A stretch of 64,000 nt of DNA from an uncultured Kiritimatiellota bacterium (GTDB lineage Bacteria; Verrucomicrobiota; Kiritimatiellia; RFP12; UBA1067), in NCBI GenBank assembly GCA_934635385.1, contig CAKTZI010000017.1:9821-73820 (forward strand), given 5' to 3'. Shown here piece by piece: positions 52,477 to 61,054 of this stretch. The notes beneath the pieces were generated by a model. It saw only the letters and a program-made list of their open reading frames with translations. It was not told where the DNA came from and made no database searches. Position numbers and translations under genes: made by a program. Position 1 is the first letter of the stretch. Each line of letters starts with the position of its first letter.

Positions 52477-53882
52477 AGAAGTTCCACCTCCTCTCCGGCC
52501 TCTTCCGCAAAGCAGATGTCCATGCCATCTCGCGGCACGAACGAGATCAGGCCATCCCGCAGTTTCTGCGCCGGATCCCGAAGCACGAACAGCCTATAGC
52601 CGTCTCTCGATATCCGAAGACGGTAAATGCAATACCGCGAGCCGCTTGACTGTGCCGCTCGCCATTCATTTGGCGTGAGATGGACCTGATTGAACAGCAG
52701 GGGCTTCTGGCTCTTGGTCGTCTTGACCTCTATCAGCCTGTCATGTTCCGTGTCCGCCTCAATGGACTTCACATCGTAGCCAACGGCCAAATGGGTTGGA
52801 ATCCGCTTGATGAGGTGAACGAGGTCTGGGCGTCCCTCGCCTCCGACACGAAGACATTCATGTTGCCAGACAAGGTTCTCTCCAAAATCACCGACCTGTG
52901 AGGCTTCAACCTCGACCATCTCGCCGACATCGGGATTCGCAGAGCCGGATTCCGCGTCTGCGGCTTCAGCCTCCGCCCGAACGACATCCGATTGCCTGCC
53001 CACGGCATCTCCCACTTCACGTCGAGTCTCACGTACCTTCTTGACATCCAGCTTCAGATCCTGATAGGCGCGATCCACATGCGCGAACCAAAAAGGTTCA
53101 AGGTCACGAATCCGCTGCATTTCAGACGGGCGGACGGCTTCGTATTCATGGAAGAACACGTCAGATCTTGCGAACAGTTCAACGATATCCCTGTTCCTCT
53201 CGTCGATCACGAAGCGACCGTCGCTTTGCTCGACCAGGAGTTCCGCAAGAGCGCAATAGTCAAGGATGTCGCCGGCGTAGCGGACGACATCTCCGGCCAA
53301 ATCATATGCGATGCCGTCCTGCCTGTTGCGCAAGATCCTCGCGGCAGTCTCGGCATAAGGCTCATGATCCCGTGTCACGCGCAGGTCGTTGAACGCACAA
53401 TGACAGAACTCGCATTTGTCGATTGATCCGACATCCGTCTTGAGCAGCAAGTTAAAAAGCCATCGACAGGGACTGTACGAGATTCTGGCAGCGAGCATTT
53501 CGCCGATGGCTCTTGGCTTGAGACATCCCGAAGGATACTGAAATGAAAACACGAAGCCACGGAAGAATGCCGGAAGGTCGCTTGTGTCGGCAAGGTCAAC
53601 GCTCAACTGTGTCGGAGACGAGCGGACATCACCCTCGACGTACATGGCGAACAGTGCGCCAATTTCTGTCCGCCAGTTCTCGATCGTCTTCTGCGCGACA
53701 CTGGCATTGCCGCCGTACCTGCGGATGCCGCTTCTCAACCGGCTCTTGAATTCCTCGTTGTCCCGTGTCCCGATCTGCGCAATGCAGAACGCCACGTAGC
53801 CCAACACGTTCTCGACGTCGTTCTTGAAACGCGGACGTGGATGATGAAGGCGGAAATAGTATTCACTTGGAATGGTGTACAT
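52464..53882 (-). CDS. Restriction endonuclease with DUF3883-type nuclease domain
   Basis: 472 residues. The C-terminal third has a PD-(D/E)XK pattern in VGYDVKSIE then RLIEVKTTKS, as in DUF3883 nucleases. A Cys/His cluster in the middle (DKCEFCHCAF, VTRDHEPY) may bind metal or form an HNH-like site. The gene sits between two m5C methyltransferases and overlaps both (20 and 13 bases), so it is the expected cleavage partner. AAGGAGG stands ten bases before the ATG. Composition is less GC-rich than in the glycan genes, pointing to transfer. Confidence 0.82.
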   Translation of the reverse strand: MYTIPSEYYFRLHHPRPRFKNDVENVLGYVAFCIAQIGTRDNEEFKSRLRSGIRRYGGNASVAQKTIENWRTEIGALFAMYVEGDVRSSPTQLSVDLADTSDLPAFFRGFVFSFQYPSGCLKPRAIGEMLAARISYSPCRWLFNLLLKTDVGSIDKCEFCHCAFNDLRVTRDHEPYAETAARILRNRQDGIAYDLAGDVVRYAGDILDYCALAELLVEQSDGRFVIDERNRDIVELFARSDVFFHEYEAVRPSEMQRIRDLEPFWFAHVDRAYQDLKLDVKKVRETRREVGDAVGRQSDVVRAEAEAADAESGSANPDVGEMVEVEASQVGDFGENLVWQHECLRVGGEGRPDLVHLIKRIPTHLAVGYDVKSIEADTEHDRLIEVKTTKSQKPLLFNQVHLTPNEWRAAQSSGSRYCIYRLRISRDGYRLFVLRDPAQKLRDGLISFVPRDGMDICFAEEAGEEVELLCAH

Positions 53883-55005
53883 CTGACAGAGCCTCCTTGA
53901 GCGACAAGCCTATCGCCATTGCCATGAGCGGGGGCACGGCATTACCGACTTGACGGAACTGCTGGGTCTTATTTCCCATGAACCGAAAGTTATCAGGAAA
54001 GGATTGAAGCCGTGCGCACTCCCGAACCGTGGGCACGCGGCACTCCCGGTAATGGAAGTGGTGACGATGCCCTGTGTCGATCGTTGGCGCAGGCGCATCC
54101 TCAGGGAAGCGCGTCCAGGCGACGTGAAAGTTTCGGCTCGCGCGCAGTCCAGAAGGAAGCGACGTGTAGTTCTTTCCAGCCGGGACGAGCGCGATCGTCT
54201 TCCGGACGAAATCCGAATGTCTTGCCGCAACATGGTTCAACACGACATCCGAAGATTTCCGCATCAGACGCTGAAACTCGTTTCCCGGCGCAGAGCGATA
54301 CGATTGGACTTCTTCTCCGAGGAATTCTGGCGAGGACAGACCTGGCAGGTCGTCAAGCGCATCCCTGCACGACACCATCTTCTTCTGACCGCCCGTCGGA
54401 TTCTCGAAATGTGTTGGATTCGGATACACAAACACACCGTCTCGGAGGCCGACGAAGAAGACCCTGCGCCGATGCTGCGGAACACCGTAATCAGAGGCCC
54501 GGAGGATTCGGTAGCCGACATGGTAGCCAAGTCCCGAGAATTCCATGACGATGCTGTCACGCACCTTCCCACCGAAGAGCGAGACGAGCCCCGGTACGTT
54601 CTCAAGCAAAAATCCTCTTGGCGTGAGGTCGCGGACAATGCGCACGAACGACTTGTAGAGACGGTTCCGCTTGTCGTCTTCGTTACGGAATCCTGAAAGC
54701 GAGAAGCCCTGACAGGGCGGACCACCGACAACAAGGTCGACAAAGCCGCCGCATAGATCCCTTATTTCGGCCGATGACAGCTGTTCTATGTCTGCCACAA
54801 TCCCCCGCCCAAGCCTGTTCTCATTGAACGTCCGTATGGCCGCCGCGTCAAAATCAACGCCGAGAACCGTTTCAAGCCCCGCCATGTGGAGTCCGCACGA
54901 AAGGCCGCCGGCTCCGCAGAACAAGTCGAGACACCGCAATTTCGGCTCGCTTCGCTCTCCATTCGTCTCCATCGTCTCAGAGACTTTCCTCTCCGCCAAG
55001 GGCAT
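53863..55005 (-). CDS. DNA (cytosine-5) methyltransferase B
   Basis: About 380 residues with complete m5C motifs: CLDLFCGAGGLSCGLHMAG, GGPPCQGFSLSGFRNEDD, FLLENVPGL, SDYGVPQHRRRVFFVG and VGNAVPP. The start is uncertain: ATG at 55005 (MPLAERK) or 54972 (METNGE) are both possible, and the frame is open to 55074. It leads the operon methyltransferase B - nuclease - methyltransferase A. Two different m5C enzymes with one nuclease are typical of systems whose target is asymmetric, each enzyme modifying one strand. Confidence 0.9.
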   Translation of the reverse strand: MPLAERKVSETMETNGERSEPKLRCLDLFCGAGGLSCGLHMAGLETVLGVDFDAAAIRTFNENRLGRGIVADIEQLSSAEIRDLCGGFVDLVVGGPPCQGFSLSGFRNEDDKRNRLYKSFVRIVRDLTPRGFLLENVPGLVSLFGGKVRDSIVMEFSGLGYHVGYRILRASDYGVPQHRRRVFFVGLRDGVFVYPNPTHFENPTGGQKKMVSCRDALDDLPGLSSPEFLGEEVQSYRSAPGNEFQRLMRKSSDVVLNHVAARHSDFVRKTIALVPAGKNYTSLPSGLRASRNFHVAWTRFPEDAPAPTIDTGHRHHFHYRECRVPTVRECARLQSFPDNFRFMGNKTQQFRQVGNAVPPLMAMAIGLSLKEALSDVHHSK

Positions 55006-55230
55006 TCTCTCATTCCATTCGAGACCATGCCCTGTTCCTGCGCACCAAAATCGCGGAGACCGCCTCGCGTACATGAAAAAGAGCGCATCGTCCTTTCATG
55101 CACTCTCTCGTAGCCCTCCTACAGGCCATCCAGAATGCACGAAGAGACAATGCACCCACATGGGCGCATCATCCACTTACATGCCGTTCTGGAAGTGAAA
55201 TATGTAGGAGTATTTCGAGAGAACGACTTG

Positions 55231-55246
55231 TTAGCGTTGACGCTAA
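55231..55246. promoter_or_regulatory. 16-bp palindrome upstream of the restriction-modification operon
   Basis: TTAGCGT-TG-ACGCTAA, a perfect 7-bp inverted repeat with a two-base spacer. It lies about 90 bases downstream of the TATAAT at 55343-55338 and 226 bases upstream of the methyltransferase B start. It could be an operator that times expression of the operon. No control-protein gene is visible. Confidence 0.45.
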
Positions 55247-55337
55247 ATCATCTTATGCGGTCGCGGGGTGGAGCGCGGCGGTGCGCCGCGTCAGTTCCCG
55301 ACCTATAGGCCCCTCGGCGAGCCGAAGGACAGCGCGA

Positions 55338-55343
55338 ATTATA
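55338..55343 (-). promoter_or_regulatory. -10 box of the restriction-modification operon
   Basis: Minus strand GATTTTGGTATAATTCGCGC. Transcription would start about 330 bases before methyltransferase B, which leaves a long leader with the 16-bp palindrome. The 55006-55337 interval otherwise holds no gene that I can support. Confidence 0.5.
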
Positions 55344-55369
55344 CCAAAATCAGGCGAGGCCGTGGGCGG

Positions 55370-55432
55370 TCACGGCTGCGGGGCTCCGATGTCACCGGGA
55401 TTGGGGCAGAGGTTCGTCTCCCTGTCCCATTC
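55370..55432 (-). pseudogene. 3' remnant of a third hydrolase-partner gene
   Basis: Immediately after the stop of the 191-residue gene, another frame reads EWDRETNLCPNPGDIGAPQP-stop. The partner protein at 61055-62110 ends EWDMKTNLCPNPDLANAPQP-stop, a match at 14 of 20 positions. Only this tail remains, so a further cassette once stood here and was replaced up to this point. Confidence 0.8.
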
Positions 55433-56006
55433 ATCGGAAGATAACAGCAATTCCCGTCGTTGAGACCTCGACGTCGAATCGCTCGCCCGTGGCGTCCGGG
55501 CCGCGTGCCGTCAGACGTAGCGTGTCCCAGTTCGCGTCGTAAAGCCAGTTCGGAGGATCTGAGGTGACGGTCGTAAAGACACGCCCGACTTCGTTCGAGA
55601 CGGAGAGGCCGCGCATCACGCGATGCTTGAGGGCACAGTCCCAATGCAGGGTTCGCTTCGCCCCGTTCGTGCCGACGGACGGTTCCTCGAACCGCGCACC
55701 CGTCGGGACGCGCTCGATGAAGTACCGTCCGCAATCCCAACCAATTCGGACATCCGACTCCCCGAAGGAGAGAACGCCATCGCCGTCGTCGTCTCGTCCG
55801 AAGGCGATCTCGACGTTGTTTGACGCCGTGCCCCTGAACGAGAGAGCGAACTTCAGCCCGCACACGCTGGGCATCGCCTGGTCAAGCGGATGGCAGGCCG
55901 TCACTTCCGTGTCGGCAAACTCCGGCGCAGGAAGCTGCGGCAGGGGACGGGCGAGGGCCGACACGAAGCCGACGAAGACGCACAAGGAAGCAAGGGGTGT
56001 TTTCAT
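55431..56006 (-). CDS. Small secreted protein with calcium-type loop and C-terminal G-I-A-V-I-F-R
   Basis: 191 residues, signal peptide MKTPLASLCVFVGFVSALA. The centre has GRDDDGDGVLSFGESD, an EF-hand/dockerin-like Asp-rich loop, then IGWDCGRYFIERVP and LHWDCALKHRVM. The end is WDTLRLTARGPD and finally STTGIAVIFR-stop, the terminal pattern shared with three surface proteins. It lies 48 bases after the partner gene at 56055. No family name is known to me. It may be a third member of the hydrolase cassette or an inserted unit. Confidence 0.62.
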   Translation of the reverse strand: MKTPLASLCVFVGFVSALARPLPQLPAPEFADTEVTACHPLDQAMPSVCGLKFALSFRGTASNNVEIAFGRDDDGDGVLSFGESDVRIGWDCGRYFIERVPTGARFEEPSVGTNGAKRTLHWDCALKHRVMRGLSVSNEVGRVFTTVTSDPPNWLYDANWDTLRLTARGPDATGERFDVEVSTTGIAVIFR

Positions 56007-56054
56007 GTCACTTTGTCACTGGGTTATTGAAATGTGACAAGAAGAGGCATGCAT

Positions 56055-57092
56055 CTACGGCAGACGGTAGGGCGGGCACTCGCCCCTGAAGCCGTTGTTC
56101 TTCCTGTCCCATTCGAGGTTGCGGTCGAGCGAGACGGGGTTGAGGTAGTAAATTATTTCAAATCCATTGAGCGGATAGCCGCCACCGCCCAGCAGTCGCG
56201 GATTTCGGTAGATCTTGCCGTAGAACGCCTCGACGATCTCGCCGCGTTCGTTGCGCCGTGTGCGGATGCGGAACGCGAACGAGAGATTGGGGTCGTCACT
56301 CGCATGGCGCTTGAGCTTCGCATCCATATCCGCCCAGATGAGATGGGTTGGACGATACCCCGATTCAGGAGCCGTGCGGATGCGCAACGTCTCCGACGGA
56401 TCGGAAACGTACTTGACAAGGCCATTGCCCTCACCCGTGAAACGGATCTCGACCTCATCGCGCCAAATCTTCTGAAGCTCGTCCCATTCGTAAAGGCGGC
56501 CCTCGCCCCGTTCAAGTCGGCGATGGACGAGTTCAATGTCGGCGTGTTCGCCTTTTCCGAGAGGCGGTAGCCAGTCCCCTTGCATGAGGTCGTAGGCGAC
56601 CGTGTTCGTCCCGGCGGGATAGAGCCCGTTTTCATTCCACCGCTCAATCCACTTGGCACGAAGAGGGATCGGATTCCCGATCTTCCTCATCACAATGCGG
56701 ACATCATTCGTCACGATCCACTTCTCCGGCACGAAGAGGCGGATCATGCTGACCGCAACGCCCCTGCACTCGCCCTTGTCACCATAGAGGATGACGGGCT
56801 GGGGCTTATAGTACTCGGCCTGATCCTTTACCGTGCACCACACCTCACCGCAATTGGAGTCACCTCTGAACTCGGCAATTCCGTCCGCAGACGTCATGGC
56901 AAACTTTGGGTTGGATTTCACCCCCTCAGTCCATGAATACGTCCGATGCTGAAAGCCCGCCCGAACGGTGGCATTCGTCAATGGAAGATGGGTCTCGGCA
57001 TCAAAGACCCTTACCTTGAATGCCAGTTCCTGGGCAAGCCCAAGAATAGAGACCATGCTTGCCAACACTGTCATCGCTTCTGCACCTTTCAT
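56055..57092 (-). CDS. Hydrolase partner protein 1 (secreted, Ig-like)
   Basis: 345 residues from ATG 57092 (AAGGAGG seven bases upstream; ATGA overlap with the hydrolase stop). A hydrophobic N-terminus (AMTVLASMVSILGLAQ) suggests export. Residues about 20-100 resemble carboxypeptidase-regulatory or Ig-like domains (FKVRVFDAETHLPLTNATV, TSADGIAEFRG). The rest is shared with the protein at 61055: IPLRAKWIERWNENGLYPAG, MQGDWLPPLGKGEHADIEL, FRIRTRRNERGEIVEAFYGK and YYLNPVSLDRNLEWD. No enzymatic motif was seen. The conserved position after a lipase-like gene suggests it binds or restrains that enzyme; this is inference. Confidence 0.65.
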   Translation of the reverse strand: MKGAEAMTVLASMVSILGLAQELAFKVRVFDAETHLPLTNATVRAGFQHRTYSWTEGVKSNPKFAMTSADGIAEFRGDSNCGEVWCTVKDQAEYYKPQPVILYGDKGECRGVAVSMIRLFVPEKWIVTNDVRIVMRKIGNPIPLRAKWIERWNENGLYPAGTNTVAYDLMQGDWLPPLGKGEHADIELVHRRLERGEGRLYEWDELQKIWRDEVEIRFTGEGNGLVKYVSDPSETLRIRTAPESGYRPTHLIWADMDAKLKRHASDDPNLSFAFRIRTRRNERGEIVEAFYGKIYRNPRLLGGGGYPLNGFEIIYYLNPVSLDRNLEWDRKNNGFRGECPPYRLP

Positions 57093-58576
57093 TCTGTAGC
57101 CTCCTTGATGTGCTTGAAGAAATCCTGAACATAGCGGTAGTCGACGTTCTTGATGTCCGAATGCCGCCACTTCGGTTCATCGCCCTTTGTCGGCCATCCA
57201 TGCTTGGCCTTTTCAAGATACTCGTAGTTGACAAAGCCGTCAAGCGCATTCCGCCCCGCCGCAAAGGACTCGGCCGGGATGGCGTCGCCGAGCATCTTCG
57301 CCCGCAGCTCCGCGTCCGCGAAGTCCAGCACGTTCGTCGAGGCCATCCGCGCGTCGTCGAACGAGGTGAAGAGAGGCTGCGCGATCGCCTGCTCGCGCGT
57401 GTAGCCCCTGAAGTAGTCGGCACGGAGTCCGATGCTCGGAATGTAGGCCAGCGGATTCGCGACGTAGCGTGCGTTGATTCCCCACCCTCCCTCGACGGCG
57501 ACATTCTGGAGCAAAAGGTCTGTCCCGTAGAGGACGGTCGTCCCCTTCAGGAGTTCCTGCGCGCCCCACGCATCCCCCATCTCATTGGACGTCGGGTTCG
57601 CCAGCACGTCCTCCGTCGCCGAATAGCAGTTCTCCGCGCGCGGGATGATTCCGAAGCGCCCCTTCCAGGCGAGGCCCGCGCGGAAGTCGGGCGGCGCAAA
57701 CCACTTGTGCCACTGCGACGCGCGGTACTGCGGCACGTCCGACCAGGCGCCGTCGGCCATGCTGTCCGTCTGCGACTTGCCGTCGTAAGCCTCCATCGGC
57801 ACGGCGGCGTTCAGCATGTGGTACCGCTCGTAGCCGACGAGCCTTTGGTCGACGATGGCGGACGAGACGAGCATGTTGTCGAGGGAGTGCGCGAGCAGCA
57901 CCTTGCGTCCCGGCAGCCCGTCGACGGCCGCCTTGAACGGCGCGGCGGACATGAACGCGTGCTTCACGTTGCGGTAGTAGTTGAGCGAGTTCCCCCCGAC
58001 GACGGGAACGCCTTTCCAGATCTGCGCGTAGTCGCCGAACCACGTCACCGCCGTGAACATGGACTGCGAGCCTGCGAGGAGAAGCCGCTTGAACATCGCG
58101 TCCGCCCAAATGCGAGCGTCGTCCGGGTCCACGTTGTAGCCGTGGACGAAGACGAAGTGCCGCCCGTCCGTCTCGCCGTCGGGAAGGCCGGGCGGCTCGC
58201 CCGTCGCCACGTCAATCCCGCGCGTGTCGCCGCAGAGGCCGCGGACGCTGAAGTACCTGTACATCTCGCGCACGGGGCGCAAGTCCATCGGGAGGCGGAA
58301 GCGGAAGACTTCCTGCCCGCCGATGGACACGGACACCTCCGGGGACGCCCAGTAGCCGACGCGGGCGTCCGCCGTCAGCGCCATGACGGCCTTGGGGCGC
58401 AGGCGCCTGATGTCCAGCTCCCCGTCGGCGAACGGCGACAGCGACGCCTCCGCAAGCGCGGCGCCCCTGTGCAGATAGTCCGCGCAACAGTCCCGCGAAC
58501 ACAGATCCCAGACGCAGTGCCAGCAGGGAGCATCCTCGTCGCACACGACACTGACATCATGCACGAAGAAAGCCAT
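57089..58576 (-). CDS. Lipase-like alpha/beta-hydrolase 1, N-terminally truncated
   Basis: About 495 residues from MAFFVHDVSVVCDEDAPC. It is similar throughout to the hydrolase at 62107: LPDGETDGRHFVFVHGYNVD (oxyanion region), KVLLAHSLDNMLVSSAIVD, HMLNAAVPMEAYDG, GWGINARYVANPLAYIPS. The nucleophile elbow reads AHSLDN where its homologue has AHSLGN, so the usual G-x-S-x-G glycine is lost. The N-terminal domains present in the homologue, and any signal peptide, are missing; upstream sequence belongs to the type IIG gene. It is probably an inactive fragment left after that gene inserted. Confidence 0.68.
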   Translation of the reverse strand: MAFFVHDVSVVCDEDAPCWHCVWDLCSRDCCADYLHRGAALAEASLSPFADGELDIRRLRPKAVMALTADARVGYWASPEVSVSIGGQEVFRFRLPMDLRPVREMYRYFSVRGLCGDTRGIDVATGEPPGLPDGETDGRHFVFVHGYNVDPDDARIWADAMFKRLLLAGSQSMFTAVTWFGDYAQIWKGVPVVGGNSLNYYRNVKHAFMSAAPFKAAVDGLPGRKVLLAHSLDNMLVSSAIVDQRLVGYERYHMLNAAVPMEAYDGKSQTDSMADGAWSDVPQYRASQWHKWFAPPDFRAGLAWKGRFGIIPRAENCYSATEDVLANPTSNEMGDAWGAQELLKGTTVLYGTDLLLQNVAVEGGWGINARYVANPLAYIPSIGLRADYFRGYTREQAIAQPLFTSFDDARMASTNVLDFADAELRAKMLGDAIPAESFAAGRNALDGFVNYEYLEKAKHGWPTKGDEPKWRHSDIKNVDYRYVQDFFKHIKEATE

Positions 58577-60989
58577 ATTCGTAGACCTTCGGGCGGAGCT
58601 TGTCGCCGAGGGCGCGGTAAGAGGTCTCAAACGCCGTGCAGTCTATCGGACGGCCTTCGGACGAAGCGGCGTAGAGCTTCAGCGCGTTGCGCACCTGATA
58701 CCAGCCGACGTCTGGACGATTGAGCTTCAGACGCTCACGGATCACGTAGTCGAAGGAACTGAAACGACGGAAATAGGCTCTCCAGAGTTCACGTCCCGCA
58801 TCCAGGACGGCCCGCGCCTCGGCGGAGAAAACGCGCCCCTCCATCTGCCGGACCATGAAGTCGCTCTCGAAACGCCCCGAAGCCTCCACCTCGTCCTCCG
58901 TGAACGGAATGAAATGGTTGACGATGCTCCACGTCTCTCCGTTCCACTCCAGTCCGTCTGCCGAGGCCGTCAGGTTCTTGCCATGGAACAGCATCCACAC
59001 AAGACAGTCGTCCCTGAAGGACTGCGGCAACTCGACGGCAGGTCGGAGAAACTGGTCGTTGTGATTCTGCCACGTATGCGTGACAAGATGCTCCACGCTG
59101 AACAGCACCGCCGCCATGTCGGAGTTTGACCGATTGACGTACATCCCATGTCCCATCGATGCTCCAGACGACAGGAGAAACACGTAATTCACATGCTGCA
59201 TATCATTGGTGCCCGTACACATGTACCCGACCGCGCCATCCGACCACTTCGTGCCGCGCTGGTCTTTTCGGGCTGTTTTCGGCGGCTCGATGGCATTCGT
59301 GAGCGGCACGCATGGCGCCGCATTCGGCTTCGGACGCGGAATCCAGTTCGTCAGCATGTCATCGTTCGGCAGACAGTAGAACGTCTTTGAGCCAATAGCA
59401 TTCCCTGCTCTGTCCAAGACCTCCGTCATGACTTCCGTGATTGGCGTTCGCCTGGCGTCTGGCGCGTTGTTCGTCTTCCAGATCAGGAAGCCAATCGGGA
59501 AATCGCCTTTCAGTCCGTCGAACGCCTTGCTGTGAACGATGAAGCCGTTGAGGTAGCGCGCGTTCCATTCACGACGAAAGACTTCGAGCGTCTGAGCGTT
59601 GAGGTACTTCATCGTGCTGAACATCGCAAGTGTCGCGTTAGGAATTTCCGCCGCGATGCGCGTCATGAACTGAACGAAAAGTTCATTTGACGCCCGCCCG
59701 TATCTTCTCATGCCAAGACTCCCCCAGCGCGTCTTGGCGACGCCCGGCTTGTTCTCCATTTTCGCACCCTTCCCCGTGTTGGCGGCGTTCGTCGCCTCGG
59801 CGTAGGGCGGATTGATGAGGACTAGGAATTTCTTTCTGCCATCGCGGGCGGCGGCGATGGCGTCTCTGAGGATCTGCGGAACCTTATCCGTGAGCGCATA
59901 GTCGATTGTTCCATCGTCTGCGATGTCGTCATTCAGGTAGTCGTACTGGAAGCGTGTCGCGGCGCGGCAGGTCTTCGCAGCGGCCATCACGTCGATGTCG
60001 GGTTGGTCAAGGGTGGACATGAAGACATTGCGGGCGTTGCCGTGCTTCGTCTCCAGGTTCCCGACGCCGCAACACATGTCCCAGACGACGTACTCACGCT
60101 GCCAGTTCGGGCCAAGCGTCTGTGAAAGGAGGTCATATGCCTTGTCGACGACGTGAAGGGGCGTGTAGAACGCGCCCTTGAAACTGCGCTCGTCGCATGG
60201 GATGAGCGAGTCGCGTCGCTCCAGAAGATAGTTGCGGTACTCCTCCTTCGGAGGACGGTCGTAGATTGCCCAGAATCGGCGATATCCGTCTGCACTGCCG
60301 AGACGGTAGAGCATTCCTCCCATGAGGAACGCAGGGCTTCCGTTCCTGTGGATAAGCTCGGCCGAGAGGTTCTCGTGCGTCGATACCGTTCCGTCGCTCA
60401 TGACGTCCGCGAAGAAGAGAAGGCAATAGTCCTCGGCTGCGACACCAGCGATCTCGCGTCCGATCATCTCGACCCAGCGATCGAAGACCTGCTTGAGATT
60501 CGCGGGCGTGATTGCCGTGCGGACGATCTCGCCGGATGCAATGGCAGACTTCACCATTGCGATGAACTCGTCCTCCTGCGTCTCGATGCGGAACGAGACG
60601 AAATGGGTTCCGATGAACTGCGAGACGACATCAAGGGCTTCTGGCGTGACGTCGCTCGCCGATTTCCCCCAGTTGATCTTGATGGACCTGTCCTTGAGCA
60701 GGGGCAACGCAACGGAGGTCTTCATGATCGCGGCCTTCACCGAGTCAATGACGCAGAGAAACGGCGGGATTTCCTCGCCGTCGCGGAGAGCCGAATTCAC
60801 GTAGCCCAGAAGCTGCGTGAACATGAAGTATGTCGAGTGCCTATGGCCTATCTTTGCCTCGAACCAGATCTCCTTCGTCTGGATGTCGATAAGGTTTCGG
60901 CGGACGTTCCTGAGGCCCAGTGCCCGGATGTACGCAGCCTTGACGTCCTCTTCGCTTGTCGCGTTCTGCAGTGTCTCGTAAAGTCGCAT
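58557..60989 (-). CDS. Type IIG-like restriction/adenine-methyltransferase enzyme
   Basis: 810 residues. Residues 1-250 contain IDIQTKEIWFEAKIG, an E-x-K nuclease-like motif. The methyltransferase part has motif I VWDMCCGVGNLE and motif IV VLINPPYAE (NPPY, N6-adenine), with helper motifs NELFVQFMTRI. A long C-terminal region would hold target recognition. This resembles single-chain Eco57I-type enzymes that both modify and cut. It has its own promoter and ribosome-binding site (GGAGGGG about ten bases before the ATG). Its end overlaps the truncated hydrolase by 20 bases. Confidence 0.82.
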   Translation of the reverse strand: MRLYETLQNATSEEDVKAAYIRALGLRNVRRNLIDIQTKEIWFEAKIGHRHSTYFMFTQLLGYVNSALRDGEEIPPFLCVIDSVKAAIMKTSVALPLLKDRSIKINWGKSASDVTPEALDVVSQFIGTHFVSFRIETQEDEFIAMVKSAIASGEIVRTAITPANLKQVFDRWVEMIGREIAGVAAEDYCLLFFADVMSDGTVSTHENLSAELIHRNGSPAFLMGGMLYRLGSADGYRRFWAIYDRPPKEEYRNYLLERRDSLIPCDERSFKGAFYTPLHVVDKAYDLLSQTLGPNWQREYVVWDMCCGVGNLETKHGNARNVFMSTLDQPDIDVMAAAKTCRAATRFQYDYLNDDIADDGTIDYALTDKVPQILRDAIAAARDGRKKFLVLINPPYAEATNAANTGKGAKMENKPGVAKTRWGSLGMRRYGRASNELFVQFMTRIAAEIPNATLAMFSTMKYLNAQTLEVFRREWNARYLNGFIVHSKAFDGLKGDFPIGFLIWKTNNAPDARRTPITEVMTEVLDRAGNAIGSKTFYCLPNDDMLTNWIPRPKPNAAPCVPLTNAIEPPKTARKDQRGTKWSDGAVGYMCTGTNDMQHVNYVFLLSSGASMGHGMYVNRSNSDMAAVLFSVEHLVTHTWQNHNDQFLRPAVELPQSFRDDCLVWMLFHGKNLTASADGLEWNGETWSIVNHFIPFTEDEVEASGRFESDFMVRQMEGRVFSAEARAVLDAGRELWRAYFRRFSSFDYVIRERLKLNRPDVGWYQVRNALKLYAASSEGRPIDCTAFETSYRALGDKLRPKVYEYGFLRA

Positions 60990-61009
60990 TTCTATGTCCC
61001 CTCCGTCAA

Positions 61010-61015
61010 ATTATA
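61010..61015 (-). promoter_or_regulatory. -10 box of the type IIG gene
   Basis: Minus strand AAATGGTATAATTTGACGG, TATAAT 20 bases before the ATG at 60989, with GGAGGGG in the leader. It confirms separate transcription from the flanking cassettes. Confidence 0.55.
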
Positions 61016-61054
61016 CCATTTCGCGCTTGCGCCGATCAGGTCTGCCAGATAGCC

